40,100 bases of DNA from CAZELM01 sp964512995 (GTDB lineage: Bacteria > CSSED10-310). Under the pieces are notes generated by a model. That model made no database searches. It worked only from the letters and a program-made list of their open reading frames with translations, and had not been told where the DNA came from. The stretch lies in assembly GCA_964512995.1 (NCBI GenBank), contig CAZELM010000039.1, positions 1 through 40,100 of the forward strand, in the 5' to 3' direction. Within the stretch, counting starts at the first letter, position 1, and the number at the start of each line of letters is the position of its first letter. Both the position numbers and the translations under genes were made by a program. Below are positions 15,461-24,999 of this stretch, piece after piece.

Positions 15461-16600
15461 TCATTGGAGTTGGCTGCTACCGGAAGTTTCATGATAAACG
15501 GATTCCAGATGTGTCAGATGAGCTGAAAAAGAAAAACAATCCCGGACATGCATCCAGCCCTGCCTGCCCATGTATGCCGCCAGATCATCGTTTTCGATGA
15601 GCTGTTTCAGGCTATTTCTGAATCCGTTCACATCCATCCGCTCAACCAGAATCCCCGTCACACCGTGTTCCAGCCAATCGGATACACCTCCCACATCAAA
15701 GGCCACGACTGGACGGCCTGCTCCCATGGCTTCCAGACCCACCAGACCAAACGGCTCGGGATAAATACTCGGAAATGCCGTAATCCGGCTCCAGGAAAAC
15801 CATTTCCCCAGATCGTCGTTGGCTAAATATCCTAAAAATGTCACATCGAGCTTGAGTTCACGGCTCAATTCCTCCAGACGTGCCTTTTCAGGTCCATCCC
15901 CTGCAATCACAATCCGCACCGGTATCTCCATGCGTGCCGCCGCATGCAGCAACAAGTCAAATCCCTTTATGGTTTCCATCCGCCCTGCTGCGAAGATCCG
16001 GGGTTCCCGTGCCGGAGGGTCAGGTTCTGCAACACCCGGATCGTGAAAATACGGATTCAGCACCAGCCGTTTTGCTTCCGGTACGAATCGCTCGATCATC
16101 CGCTTCATGTACCGACTGAACACCCAGATAGCAGAAAACCTGGGAAACAGTGCCATGGCTCTCCGTTCCACCCGATACCGGTATAGTGATCGGGGTGTCA
16201 ATCCAAAACATCCGGCATGGAAACACGCCAGCGACAAATGCTGCTCACAGAGTTTGCTGGTATCCCGTTTTATCTGATTCTCCGTGCAGAATGGACGCAA
16301 CTCATGGACGCTTTTCAAGCACGGTGCTGCTTCTGTAAAAAACTCCAGTAGCCGGTAATTCGTGATGTTGTGAATATGGATGATATCCGGGCAAAACTCC
16401 CGTACGGTTCGTTTTAGCTCTTTCAGAGAGCAATTCGTATTGTACAGCGCTTTCAATGGGCTGTTGTTCCGACTCCAATTCTGAATGAACAACCTGTTTT
16501 CATGGCCGCGATTACCAAGATGCTGCATGATTTTACGAATATACAGTTCTGTACCATACTCCTTTTGATAATAAAAATTATCTGCATGCAGAATCCTCAT
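15461..16600 (-). CDS. Glycosyltransferase family 4 (GT-B) enzyme
   Basis: A 379-aa retaining glycosyltransferase. The C-terminal domain has the glycine-rich start EPRIFAAGRMETIKGFDLL, the strand VRIVIAGDGPEKARLEEL and the EX7E-type donor site in YPEPFGLVGLEAMGAGRP. The N-terminal acceptor domain carries several Cys and the pattern DIIHIHNITNYRLLEFF. I chose the ATG at 16598-16600 (MRILHADNFYY) with AAGGTG just upstream. It stands divergent from the radical SAM operon. Substrates are unknown; a role in surface polysaccharide assembly is inferred from neighbours. Confidence 0.88.
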   Translation of the reverse strand: MRILHADNFYYQKEYGTELYIRKIMQHLGNRGHENRLFIQNWSRNNSPLKALYNTNCSLKELKRTVREFCPDIIHIHNITNYRLLEFFTEAAPCLKSVHELRPFCTENQIKRDTSKLCEQHLSLACFHAGCFGLTPRSLYRYRVERRAMALFPRFSAIWVFSRYMKRMIERFVPEAKRLVLNPYFHDPGVAEPDPPAREPRIFAAGRMETIKGFDLLLHAAARMEIPVRIVIAGDGPEKARLEELSRELKLDVTFLGYLANDDLGKWFSWSRITAFPSIYPEPFGLVGLEAMGAGRPVVAFDVGGVSDWLEHGVTGILVERMDVNGFRNSLKQLIENDDLAAYMGRQGWMHVRDCFSFSAHLTHLESVYHETSGSSQLQ

Positions 16601-16667
16601 GACACCTTCATACCATTCCGTTATCAAAATATCAAAACGCTCAGATCTCCTGATGATAAATGATTCT

Positions 16668-16696
16668 TTGACTTAAAACAGAAATATTTGTATCCT
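16668..16696 (+). promoter_or_regulatory. Candidate promoter of the radical SAM operon
   Basis: TTGACT (16668-16673) and TATCCT (16691-16696) are separated by 17 bases. The predicted start near 16703 leaves a leader of about 45 bases before the first likely ATG at 16748. Confidence 0.5.
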
Positions 16697-16747
16697 GACT
16701 GCGAATTTTTCGATCGTAACCTGCTCTTGATTTTGTCTGGGTCCATC

Positions 16748-17914
16748 ATGGCGTTGACATCTGTTTCACACATCATGAAGTCTTTTTTCCATCATCCCCA
16801 ATATACCATGCATCTGATCCATCGGAAGTGGCGCATCCATCAACGATGCCGATGGCTGATGAATACCGGGAACGGGAATGCGGATGTGCCGCCGCCGTTA
16901 ATATACAGACTGACTCTGAACCGGGCGTGCAATCTTCGATGCCGGATGTGCATGTGTTGGGGAGAATCCGGCTGGTGGCATGCATCAAACAGTTCCGATG
17001 AGGCTGTCAATCTGGATTGGGCAGCAGTTGACCGACTGGTGGCGCGTGTAGCTAAAGACTCCCCTTCGTTCATATTGTCGGGTGGTGAGCCTTTTTTGTA
17101 TCAGGAGTTCGAAAATCTGGCGGAAACATTACGAAGTGCAGGATGTTTTTCGATCGTTTGTACCAACGGAACGCATCTGAACCGTTTCCCGAATCTCTTC
17201 GATAACAATCCATTTATGACACTTTTGGTATCGCTGGATGGCCTTCAGCAGGAGAACGACTTGTTACGGGGTGAGGGTGTTTACGAGACGGTGCGGGAAA
17301 ATATCCGGTATCTCAAATCACTGAAACACCCCCCGTACATTGGAATTCAGTTCACTATCCGGCCGGAGAATGTTCATATCATCAATACGTTCTGTTCTGA
17401 GATGGTGCGATGGGATATCGACTGGCTGCTGCTGAATCCCTGCTGGTTTATCACAGCAGAACAGGCTGAGACATATCATCGCATTCTGCGGGAAAGATAT
17501 GGTATTGAATCCTGGTCTCAGAAGGGATATCTGCTCCCCTATCCCCTGGACCGGCACGTCTTTATCTCTCAGATACACAACCTCCGGGACCGGCGATGGC
17601 CCTTTCAGATTTCCTGCTATCTGAAAAAACCCGAGGAGATCCATCGTTATCTTGACCAGCCGCATATCCCGACTCGCAACTCCTTTTGTTACAAACAATG
17701 GCTCCGAATGGATATAACACCGACAGGCGATATCACGCCGTGTGCCCAGTTCCCCGATATCGTTTTCGGCAACATCATGCATGATGATATACTGGCGGTA
17801 TGGAACTCGGATGCATACCGGTTTTTCAGGGAGGATATACGGGAACGCCTGTTACCGGTCTGCAGCAAATGTGATGGATTGTATCTGTATGATGCAAAAC
17901 GTAAATATCTGTAA
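16748..17914 (+). CDS. Radical SAM/SPASM protein 1
   Basis: A 388-aa radical S-adenosylmethionine protein. Cys61, Cys65 and Cys68 (CNLRCRMC) bind the catalytic 4Fe-4S cluster, and LSGGEP binds SAM. The C-terminal SPASM-like region contains further cysteines around FCYKQW, GDITPCAQFPDIVFGN and LPVCSKCDGLY, which could bind extra clusters. Start assignment is uncertain: ATG at 16748 fits the promoter, and a TTG at 16688 only extends the frame. It opens an operon with a GT28-like glycosyltransferase and a second SPASM protein, each overlapping the next. Peptide or sugar modification are both possible; no precursor peptide is visible. Confidence 0.88.
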   Translation: MALTSVSHIMKSFFHHPQYTMHLIHRKWRIHQRCRWLMNTGNGNADVPPPLIYRLTLNRACNLRCRMCMCWGESGWWHASNSSDEAVNLDWAAVDRLVARVAKDSPSFILSGGEPFLYQEFENLAETLRSAGCFSIVCTNGTHLNRFPNLFDNNPFMTLLVSLDGLQQENDLLRGEGVYETVRENIRYLKSLKHPPYIGIQFTIRPENVHIINTFCSEMVRWDIDWLLLNPCWFITAEQAETYHRILRERYGIESWSQKGYLLPYPLDRHVFISQIHNLRDRRWPFQISCYLKKPEEIHRYLDQPHIPTRNSFCYKQWLRMDITPTGDITPCAQFPDIVFGNIMHDDILAVWNSDAYRFFREDIRERLLPVCSKCDGLYLYDAKRKYL

Positions 17915-18914
17915 TCTTCAGGACCACGTGCGGAACCTGGAACCCCCGGTACTGATCGTCAGCACGGTTGTCGGCCGCGGGATGTATACCATGGGAGACG
18001 CGATCCGGGAAATGGTTTCAGAACAATCCCTTGTGAGCCACATTCCCATCGAATCATTGCTGGAACCTCGAGCGGTGAACGAGGACATGGTGCGGTACCG
18101 GTTTATTTCCTGTAATTTTCCGGTTCTTCTGAACCTGGTCTACAGATTTCCCCTTATTTACGCACGGAAGTATTACCGGGAGAAATGGTTTCCCCGTGCA
18201 GCCGGCAAAAAACTGGCACAACACATCCTGTCTTTGAATATTAAAACCGTGATCTGTATCAGTCACAGGCCAGCATTCTGGAGTTCTCTTCTGAAAACAC
18301 GCCAAAAATCAGATTTCAAGATATGGGGGATTCTTGGGGAGTATGGCTCCAATCCGGGATGGAAATATATTTTCTGGGAATCCATGGACGGGTTTTTATC
18401 TCCGTTAAGCCGGGATTGTTTAAAATTCGAAATTCCTGGCCATGTCCGGTTTCACATGATAGAACTCCCGGCCAGGCAGGAGTATGCCCGTCTTGCAGAT
18501 CATCCCGGAGATAAAAATCATCTGCTTCTGGTCTGTGGTTACTGGGGACAGGGTCCGTTTTCTGAGATCATCGACACACTGACGAAGTATTTCCCGAATC
18601 TTCACATTCACGTCGTATGCGGTGAAAACGAAAAGCTGTACCGCAGGTTATCGGACAGATACCGGAATCAACCCCGAGTGCACGTAAATGGTGTGCTGGT
18701 ATCACTCCTTCCACTCATGAAACAATGTGCCGGTATCATCACCAAGCCGGGGATATCCACACTTCTGGAAGCGCATGCAGCCGGACGAAAAATTTTCCTG
18801 ATCAACGGAATGCCGGTAGCGGAGGACAACAACGCCCGGCATGCACTGAAATACTTCGCTGCAAGCCGATTCACGCTTGACGGATTCCGGGAATGGATGA
18901 TGGATGAGAAGTGA
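17889..18914 (+). CDS. GT28-like glycosyltransferase (MurG/MGDG-synthase type)
   Basis: A protein of about 341 aa with two Rossmann-like halves. The start has a VLIVSTVVGRGMYTMGDAI segment in the place of the acceptor-side glycine loop. The C-terminal half has LLLVCGYWGQGPFSEI, HIHVVCGENEKLYRRL, and IITKPGISTLLEAHAAGRK, the donor-binding pattern of MurG and monogalactosyldiacylglycerol synthases. Two adjacent ATGs (17889, 17892) lie inside the end of the first radical SAM gene, so the genes are coupled. Its stop overlaps the second radical SAM gene by 11 bp. A lipid- or polyprenol-linked acceptor is plausible. Confidence 0.75.
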   Translation: MMQNVNICNLQDHVRNLEPPVLIVSTVVGRGMYTMGDAIREMVSEQSLVSHIPIESLLEPRAVNEDMVRYRFISCNFPVLLNLVYRFPLIYARKYYREKWFPRAAGKKLAQHILSLNIKTVICISHRPAFWSSLLKTRQKSDFKIWGILGEYGSNPGWKYIFWESMDGFLSPLSRDCLKFEIPGHVRFHMIELPARQEYARLADHPGDKNHLLLVCGYWGQGPFSEIIDTLTKYFPNLHIHVVCGENEKLYRRLSDRYRNQPRVHVNGVLVSLLPLMKQCAGIITKPGISTLLEAHAAGRKIFLINGMPVAEDNNARHALKYFAASRFTLDGFREWMMDEK

Positions 18915-20121
18915 TCAGATACTGAAATACCTGCGGTATTATGGCATCAACCACAAACGGAAAGCCTGGAATATCCTCCGGTCAAAATGGCGTTCTGTCC
19001 TGGCCGTCATGATCTCCCGGTATTCTACACGGGCATTTTCCCCGGATACTTTCATCCTGAAACTCACCGACCGCTGCAACCTCCGTTGCACTCAGTGCGG
19101 GCAATGGGGAGATCGGGGGGTGTATGCCCGTTCCGGGATATCCACCGGAAATCAGGAATTGAGCCGGGATGTATGGATTGATTTTATCAGACACTGTCAA
19201 CACCAGATAAGTCATATCTATTTCTGGGGAGGTGAACCATTCCTGCGCCCGGACCTGCTTGAGATCGCAGGCGAAGCATCCCGGAACGGAATTACTTCTG
19301 AAATTGTCACCAATGGTATTTTACTCGAAAAATATGCTGAAGACGTGATGGAATCAGGGGTTGATAGCCTATATGTCAGCATCGATGGTCCCGAAACCAT
19401 TCACAACCGGATCCGGAACGGTCCGGGAAACGGATTTCAAAAGATTCTGACAGGACTGCACAAATTGAAAACCCTGAAGTTACGTCGGAACCGTATTCAT
19501 CCCATGATTCAGGTGATCATGACCCTGACTCACGAGAATCAAATGCATATTTTCGATACGTATCAGGTGGCAAAAAGCGCCGGAGCCGATGTATTCAGCT
19601 TTCAATACGGTCTTTTCACGACTGAAGAACTCGTCCGCCGCTCATCCGAGCGGTTTCAGTCGGATTTCGGTATGAATCCAGTATTCTGGAGTGGCTTTAT
19701 CCGAGATATGACTGATATCGATACCACCTCCATCGACCGGCAGATGGAGATGATTCGTGCGGATACCAGATCTAATCACGAACCAGCCTTTCGCTGCTCC
19801 CCCGGATTTGATTTTGATACAGAATGTTACTACAGACACCCGGAACAGCCATTGATGTCGAAAAAATGCCCGATACCTTGGCGGTATCTGGAAATCCGAC
19901 CGAACGGAGATGTCGCATTATGCGTCGATTTTCCGGATGTCATCGCGGGCAATATCACATCCAATGACTGGCGGACTCTCTGGAACAGCCGGATCTTCCG
20001 CCAGTTCCGGCATTCCATTTCCCAAAAAGGATTGTTTCCGGCATGCAGTCGATGCTGTGCATATCTGGATACCGGATCTCACTCCCGGTTGATGCATATA
20101 TTGCATTCCATGCTTCATTGA
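18904..20121 (+). CDS. Radical SAM/SPASM protein 2
   Basis: A 405-aa radical SAM protein related in layout to the first. Cys58, Cys62 and Cys65 (CNLRCTQC) hold the catalytic cluster. GGEPFLRPDLL and VSIDGPETIHNRIRN are further SAM-domain landmarks. The C-terminal SPASM region has GDVALCVDFPDVIAGN, TLWNSRIFRQF and PACSRCCAYLD. The start ATG lies 11 bp inside the end of the GT28-like gene. Its stop overlaps the convergent CapK-like gene by 7 bp. Two SPASM enzymes around one glycosyltransferase is an unusual operon, and the substrate is unknown. Confidence 0.9.
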   Translation: MRSDQILKYLRYYGINHKRKAWNILRSKWRSVLAVMISRYSTRAFSPDTFILKLTDRCNLRCTQCGQWGDRGVYARSGISTGNQELSRDVWIDFIRHCQHQISHIYFWGGEPFLRPDLLEIAGEASRNGITSEIVTNGILLEKYAEDVMESGVDSLYVSIDGPETIHNRIRNGPGNGFQKILTGLHKLKTLKLRRNRIHPMIQVIMTLTHENQMHIFDTYQVAKSAGADVFSFQYGLFTTEELVRRSSERFQSDFGMNPVFWSGFIRDMTDIDTTSIDRQMEMIRADTRSNHEPAFRCSPGFDFDTECYYRHPEQPLMSKKCPIPWRYLEIRPNGDVALCVDFPDVIAGNITSNDWRTLWNSRIFRQFRHSISQKGLFPACSRCCAYLDTGSHSRLMHILHSMLH

Positions 20122-21479
20122 GTTGTTTTCAAAACTGGTCCGGATACGTGATCGAGACGAGAAATCACCACGCGGCATTTACCAGAACGGTCCCGGATAA
20201 CATCCTTGTCTGTGATGCATCTGATGCAGATACTCATTTCTTTTCCCGTCATCCGCCGGAGATACATCATCAGCTTTTCATGGGAAAGGTCATTCCATTG
20301 TTCTCCCGGAATGACCCGGACTTCGAGTGTGTTACTCTTTTCCTGAACAAACTGCACAAACCGTAATCCATCAATCCATTCCGGTATGATAAAGATCGAA
20401 GTGATATACCGGCCATCCGGTGTCATGATTTTATCTTCGTTACGCCCACGGATGCCCCGGATCAATGGTAACTTCCTGCCGCAGACACAGGATTGTGGCT
20501 CGGTAAACATCTCCACGGTATCACCGATCTCATATCTGATCAGGGGCATGGCATAATTATACAGCGACGTTCCGACAACATTCCCGGTAAAATACGATTC
20601 GCCCGTATTCTGCTCAATATTGATCAGCTCCATGACACCATAATCGGTATTCAGGTGATAACCGCCCTCCGGGCATTGCGAGATGGCAACCGTTCGTTCC
20701 ATCGTTCCATAGGAATCCATTACCTTACAGTGAAAAACCGTTTCGATCAGAGAACGGTAGCATGGCAGAAGTAACTCGCCCGAAGAGAATACCGCTCTGA
20801 TCTGCAGATCGCTGATCCCTGATTCCTGAAGACACAAAGCAAAAAAATACAGCCCCGATGCCAGTCCTTTGAGATAAAGCGGCCGGAACCGTCGGAAAAT
20901 CGCAGCAATCCCGGTAATATTTTCACGAGATATCAGACTGCTGTTGATCATCAGGCGCCGGGTGTGTCGCTGTATGTGAAACGCCTGATCGTACTGGCGG
21001 GGTTGTGAAAGAAAATAATGCGCACCCAAGTCAGCGACACGGTCACCCAATCGGTATCCTGCCCAACTCCAGTGACGCCAGTAGTAACAGAATTCAAGAA
21101 TATTGGATTTGCGGTCCAGGTAAAATTGTACCGGTGATCCGCTGGAGCCACTGGTACGGTACATAACCGGCTGAAACCGTCTTGCATTGTGTGCTATCAG
21201 ATCATCGAACCGGTTCTGAAGAAGCCGCCGGGTCAATAATGGCACATGATCCAGATCCTGTATACTCCGGATCAGACGGTGGGATATCCCTGCGGCATCG
21301 AACACTCGCCGATAATAGGGCACATTTTCATAGGCATGCGTAATGACTTGTGACAACAACCTGTTTCGATACGCCTCCTGTTCCCGGGAATCCATCCACT
21401 GAGTCTGTTCCAGGATATGTCGCAGGCGGAGAATTCCCACAGGATAAAAGAACTCCCGCAACCGGAAATCGATACTCAT
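20115..21479 (-). CDS. CapK/PaaK-like adenylate-forming enzyme
   Basis: A 454-aa member of the phenylacetate-CoA ligase-like family often found in capsule loci (CapK). The ATP-binding loop YRTSGSSGSPVQFY is at 107-120, followed by VFSSGELL and MDSYGTMERTVAISQCP. Near the C-terminus lies LIRYEIGDTVEMF with a Cys-rich CVCGRKLPLIRGIRGR, matching the end of the adenylation core. It would activate a carboxylate through an acyl-adenylate. The gene runs toward the radical SAM operon and shares a strand with the FAD oxidoreductase, 54 bp upstream. Confidence 0.85.
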   Translation of the reverse strand: MSIDFRLREFFYPVGILRLRHILEQTQWMDSREQEAYRNRLLSQVITHAYENVPYYRRVFDAAGISHRLIRSIQDLDHVPLLTRRLLQNRFDDLIAHNARRFQPVMYRTSGSSGSPVQFYLDRKSNILEFCYYWRHWSWAGYRLGDRVADLGAHYFLSQPRQYDQAFHIQRHTRRLMINSSLISRENITGIAAIFRRFRPLYLKGLASGLYFFALCLQESGISDLQIRAVFSSGELLLPCYRSLIETVFHCKVMDSYGTMERTVAISQCPEGGYHLNTDYGVMELINIEQNTGESYFTGNVVGTSLYNYAMPLIRYEIGDTVEMFTEPQSCVCGRKLPLIRGIRGRNEDKIMTPDGRYITSIFIIPEWIDGLRFVQFVQEKSNTLEVRVIPGEQWNDLSHEKLMMYLRRMTGKEMSICIRCITDKDVIRDRSGKCRVVISRLDHVSGPVLKTTQ

Positions 21480-21533
21480 CTGCCTCCCCTTGTACGAAAC
21501 ACTGTTACCTGTTCCCGATTCTATCCGGAGCCT

Positions 21534-22865
21534 TCATATCAGCAACTCATCGATCATCTGTTTTCCATTACGGATCATATCGTGAATCCAACTGTACCGG
21601 AAACTCCCGTTTCTACCTCCTGTCTGCAAATTGCCGAATCTTCGCAGGTACCCGTTTACCGCAATGAGATCTCCAGAAGTTTCGGGTCTCAGGATCGGAT
21701 AAGCATCCTCCATCCGATACATGATCCCATCCATAATCTCAGATCTTTCGCACAGCTTCAGGGTGACCAGATGATCCGCTATCGTCTCAATCAACCGATC
21801 CGCGGTCATTTCCCAAACAGGATCCGATTTGTAACATGGGATCTCCGCCACTAAAGAGGTTTTCCCTGCTGGTGCCATACACAAACTCCGGTTCCGCGGT
21901 TCATGAATCCGTGTAAACGGTATCCGCTGATCCGGGAAATACATGGTTGCCGAATCCATGACTGAATTACGGGCAATAAACAACACGATCAGGATCATAT
22001 CCCGAAATTGAATTCCGGATGCTTTTTGGAGAATCGCCGGCGGTGGTTCCGGATTCATCATGCGGAGTAGTTGCGTGAGCGGCAGTGTGCTGATCAGGTG
22101 ATCCACTGCCAGCCGTTCGCGCCTGTTGATTTCAATCTCCTGAATTTTGTTTTCCCGATGAAAAATTCCTGTAATCCTGGTATTGCAGAAAATATGACCG
22201 GTATCACAACGATCCTTGAGCATATCCGTGATCATCCCGATACCCTGGCGTGGATAGAGAAATTCCCCTTCCATGTGCGCGGCAGCATTGCCGCCGGTTT
22301 TCATCAGCGCGTTAAAAAACATCCGTGCATTCAATCCGTTCAAGCGGCTTCCTGCAATATCCCGGGCCAGATTCCGGGATGCTAAACCCCATAATTTCTC
22401 GGAATAATCCAGGAGTAAAAATCGAGCCAACGTCCTTCCATAATGCCGGCACACATAACTCTCAAAATCTGCTCTTCCATCAGAACCCTTTGCCCGTTCA
22501 ACAGCGATTTCAACCAGAGCCTTCATCACGGTTCTCATACCCAGAGATGTCACCAGATTGAACAGGTGAATCGGGAAATCGATCCGGTTACCATTCAGCC
22601 AGATATAGCTCTGTCGATTGACCCGGATCAGATCCTGACCCATCAACTCCCGAATCAGTCCCGTGATCTCCGCATCACGATCATGAAACCGATGTGCTCC
22701 TGAATCGAAAAGAAAACTGCCATGTCTAAGTGTTAAACTGTTTCCACCCGTTCGTGTCCGGCTTTCGTATAGTGTGAATGGTACCCCTTTCCTGCCTGCA
22801 AAAAAACCGGCAGCCAGTCCAGCAGGACCACCTCCCAGGATACTAATATGTCTTGGCGTTCTCAT
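21534..22865 (-). CDS. FAD-dependent oxidoreductase (amine-oxidase / UDP-galactopyranose-mutase-like)
   Basis: A 443-aa flavoprotein. The N-terminal Rossmann motif SILGGGPAGLAAGFFAGRKG is followed by LYESRTRTGGNSLT and a second FAD contact region. The substrate half has RLNGLNARMFFNALMKTGG and ends with an FAD-binding GRNGSFRYSWIHDMI segment. This pattern occurs in the protoporphyrinogen-oxidase-like family and related sugar mutase-like proteins common in glycan loci. The ATG at 22863-22865 has only a weak GAGAAG upstream. It likely works with the CapK-like enzyme that follows; the reaction is unknown. Confidence 0.82.
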   Translation of the reverse strand: MRTPRHISILGGGPAGLAAGFFAGRKGVPFTLYESRTRTGGNSLTLRHGSFLFDSGAHRFHDRDAEITGLIRELMGQDLIRVNRQSYIWLNGNRIDFPIHLFNLVTSLGMRTVMKALVEIAVERAKGSDGRADFESYVCRHYGRTLARFLLLDYSEKLWGLASRNLARDIAGSRLNGLNARMFFNALMKTGGNAAAHMEGEFLYPRQGIGMITDMLKDRCDTGHIFCNTRITGIFHRENKIQEIEINRRERLAVDHLISTLPLTQLLRMMNPEPPPAILQKASGIQFRDMILIVLFIARNSVMDSATMYFPDQRIPFTRIHEPRNRSLCMAPAGKTSLVAEIPCYKSDPVWEMTADRLIETIADHLVTLKLCERSEIMDGIMYRMEDAYPILRPETSGDLIAVNGYLRRFGNLQTGGRNGSFRYSWIHDMIRNGKQMIDELLI

Positions 22866-23047
22866 GACATTGACTTCTCACAAAAAAAACTTCATTCATC
22901 AATAATATGTCCACGGCATCAGCATGTAAAGGCAGGTAACGAAAAACATGGTTTGTAATATATTGATCTTTTCAGAGCAATCATGTTTCATGGAATCCGG
23001 AAGATTGATATCGCTCGGGTCTCATAAATAGAAAGACGCAGGTGCAT

Positions 23048-24538
23048 ATGAATAGCCCGGATGGCATGCTCTCCATCGGATTATTATTTTCATTGATTGG
23101 CGCACAGTTGTTCGCAGGGCGTGCCCGGCATCTGTTCCGATCCAATTTCTGGATGGATGAAATCGTCACATTCCGTCTGGTCACCAGTGTCAGTCTGGGG
23201 CACTCCATCCGAGCGATTATTGCCGGGCTGGATACGAACCCACCACTACACCACCTTATCCTGAGCATTCTCCGCAAATGGTTGCTTCGGTACCCAGAAT
23301 ACAGATTCCGGTTTATATCGCTGATTGCGGTATTGGCAGGTATCTTTGGTGTCTACCAGATAGTTCGGGACATCTCGACACCTCTTACCGGTGCGGCAGT
23401 GGCTTTCGCAATTTGGAATCATCCGGCAATACCGGAAAATGCCTTTTCCGCTCGGATGTACGGATTCTGGTTTACCGCAACAATCTGGTTTTCCGTGTTC
23501 CTTGGACACTCCACCCCAGCCATTCCTTCAACTGCCCTTCTGCTGGCAACGGCCATCACGGCCATTCTGGTATCCAATCTTCACACATTGGGACCGGTGG
23601 TATTCGGACTTGTTGTCACCGCTCATCTGATCGCCGGATTTAATGAATTCAAGACATGGACTGCCATTTCCGCCATTGCCGCCGGGCCTCTTGCCAGTCT
23701 GATCTGGAGTCCTGTGGTATGGCGGCAGAACCGGGCATATCCCGTATCCTGGATTGCCGAACGCAGAGGCAGATACATCCGGGAGTTCCTGAATTACACG
23801 TTACTGAGGAAATATGTGGTATTCACCATCGTCACAGCAGGATTGATCCTCCTGCTGCAACCACATGTACCGTTGGAGCATTCGATTGTTTCCTGTACAA
23901 GCTCTGCTGCACTGAAAGGACTTTCCGGTCTCCTCCTGATGCCGGCTGTACTGATCCTCATTTCCATCACCATAGCGCCTGTCTGGATGGGACGCTATGG
24001 ATTTCCCACCGTTGCTGGCCTGGTACCGGTATTTGCATTCCTGATTATTCCCATGACCCCAACCGCTGCGTTGGCATTCATGGGAATCATCTTTCTGGCG
24101 GGATGGCTGCGTCTGTCCAGCCTGGCAGACGATCACCAGACCTGTGATTCACGCCATCGCACACTGATCGAAACTCTCTCCGGCCTGCCGGTAACTTCTC
24201 CGATTCTGTTCGAGTCTCCACTGGATCTGTACGTGGTGACGCATTACGCACCATCATTGGCACCACGGTGTGGAGGACTGGATTTTGAATCCAGTGAGTT
24301 GGAGGATATCGATCCCCTGTATCAGGCACACAGGGATCATATTCGGATTGCTCACCGATATTTCTCTGTTCCGGGTATGTTCCGATGGAATTTCCTTAAA
24401 ACTCTACCGGCGTTTTTCCTGGTCGCTGATCCGGAAGCCAACCGATCCGGAACCCGCACAATGGGAATGAATTATCCGGGATTTCAGAAAATAGTAATGG
24501 GAGACGGTTTATACCATTTGATCCAATGGGAGTCTTGA
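23048..24538 (+). CDS. GT39-like integral membrane glycosyltransferase
   Basis: A 496-aa membrane protein with about ten hydrophobic helices. The first loop has FWMDEIVTFRL, the acidic Asp-Glu pair used by the ArnT/PMT clan, and TNPPLHHLILSI follows. The C-terminal part is soluble. Such enzymes transfer a sugar from a polyprenyl-phosphate donor outside the membrane. The start ATG at 23048 has AGG five bases upstream; GTG at 23042 would add two residues. It is transcribed divergently from the FAD oxidoreductase. Acceptor and donor are unknown, but the glycan neighbourhood supports the call. Confidence 0.8.
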   Translation: MNSPDGMLSIGLLFSLIGAQLFAGRARHLFRSNFWMDEIVTFRLVTSVSLGHSIRAIIAGLDTNPPLHHLILSILRKWLLRYPEYRFRFISLIAVLAGIFGVYQIVRDISTPLTGAAVAFAIWNHPAIPENAFSARMYGFWFTATIWFSVFLGHSTPAIPSTALLLATAITAILVSNLHTLGPVVFGLVVTAHLIAGFNEFKTWTAISAIAAGPLASLIWSPVVWRQNRAYPVSWIAERRGRYIREFLNYTLLRKYVVFTIVTAGLILLLQPHVPLEHSIVSCTSSAALKGLSGLLLMPAVLILISITIAPVWMGRYGFPTVAGLVPVFAFLIIPMTPTAALAFMGIIFLAGWLRLSSLADDHQTCDSRHRTLIETLSGLPVTSPILFESPLDLYVVTHYAPSLAPRCGGLDFESSELEDIDPLYQAHRDHIRIAHRYFSVPGMFRWNFLKTLPAFFLVADPEANRSGTRTMGMNYPGFQKIVMGDGLYHLIQWES

Positions 24539-24999
24539 ATCCATAATCTGCGTATATGGCAACAAATAACGAACTCCCATTCCTTTCATCTGTGGATTCT
24601 TACTGATGGCTTACCCTTATTTTTGTAGGAAATACGATTTTACTCGTGATAATTGGGCGATACTGACCGTGTTTCCATATTTCATAAGGAGTAAATATTA
24701 TATTTTAAGAATAGATATGCCCTCGTGGTTACATGTCGTTTTTTTTATTTATAAAACTTATATGGGGCTTATCGTTCTTGTATTATTGGCGCTTTGGGAT
24801 TGATGAATCAGTGGTGAGGACACATCTTATGGGTTATTTTTATCATTTGTGGTTGAGTGATTACTGAAAAATAACACATAGTTTTTCATGCATATCTGAA
24901 TACCGCTCATTCCGCCTTTCCATATGATGAATATTTTCTGCAATCTGGCATCCTGCTGAAAAATCTGAAAAACATCACACGGAACACTTTGACTGTTCT
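24539..24999. other. 461-bp AT-rich intergenic region
   Basis: No credible gene. An open frame of 65 codons at 24606-24803 encodes an aromatic, hydrophobic peptide ending in LIVLVLLALWD but lacks a ribosome site; a shorter 28-codon ATG frame at 24717 is equally unsupported. Both neighbours point toward this region. No T-tailed hairpin was found. Confidence 0.5.

Noticed and set aside
24606..24803. 65-codon hydrophobic open frame
   Set aside because: There is no ribosome site and the region is AT-rich; it is described only as a weak possibility.
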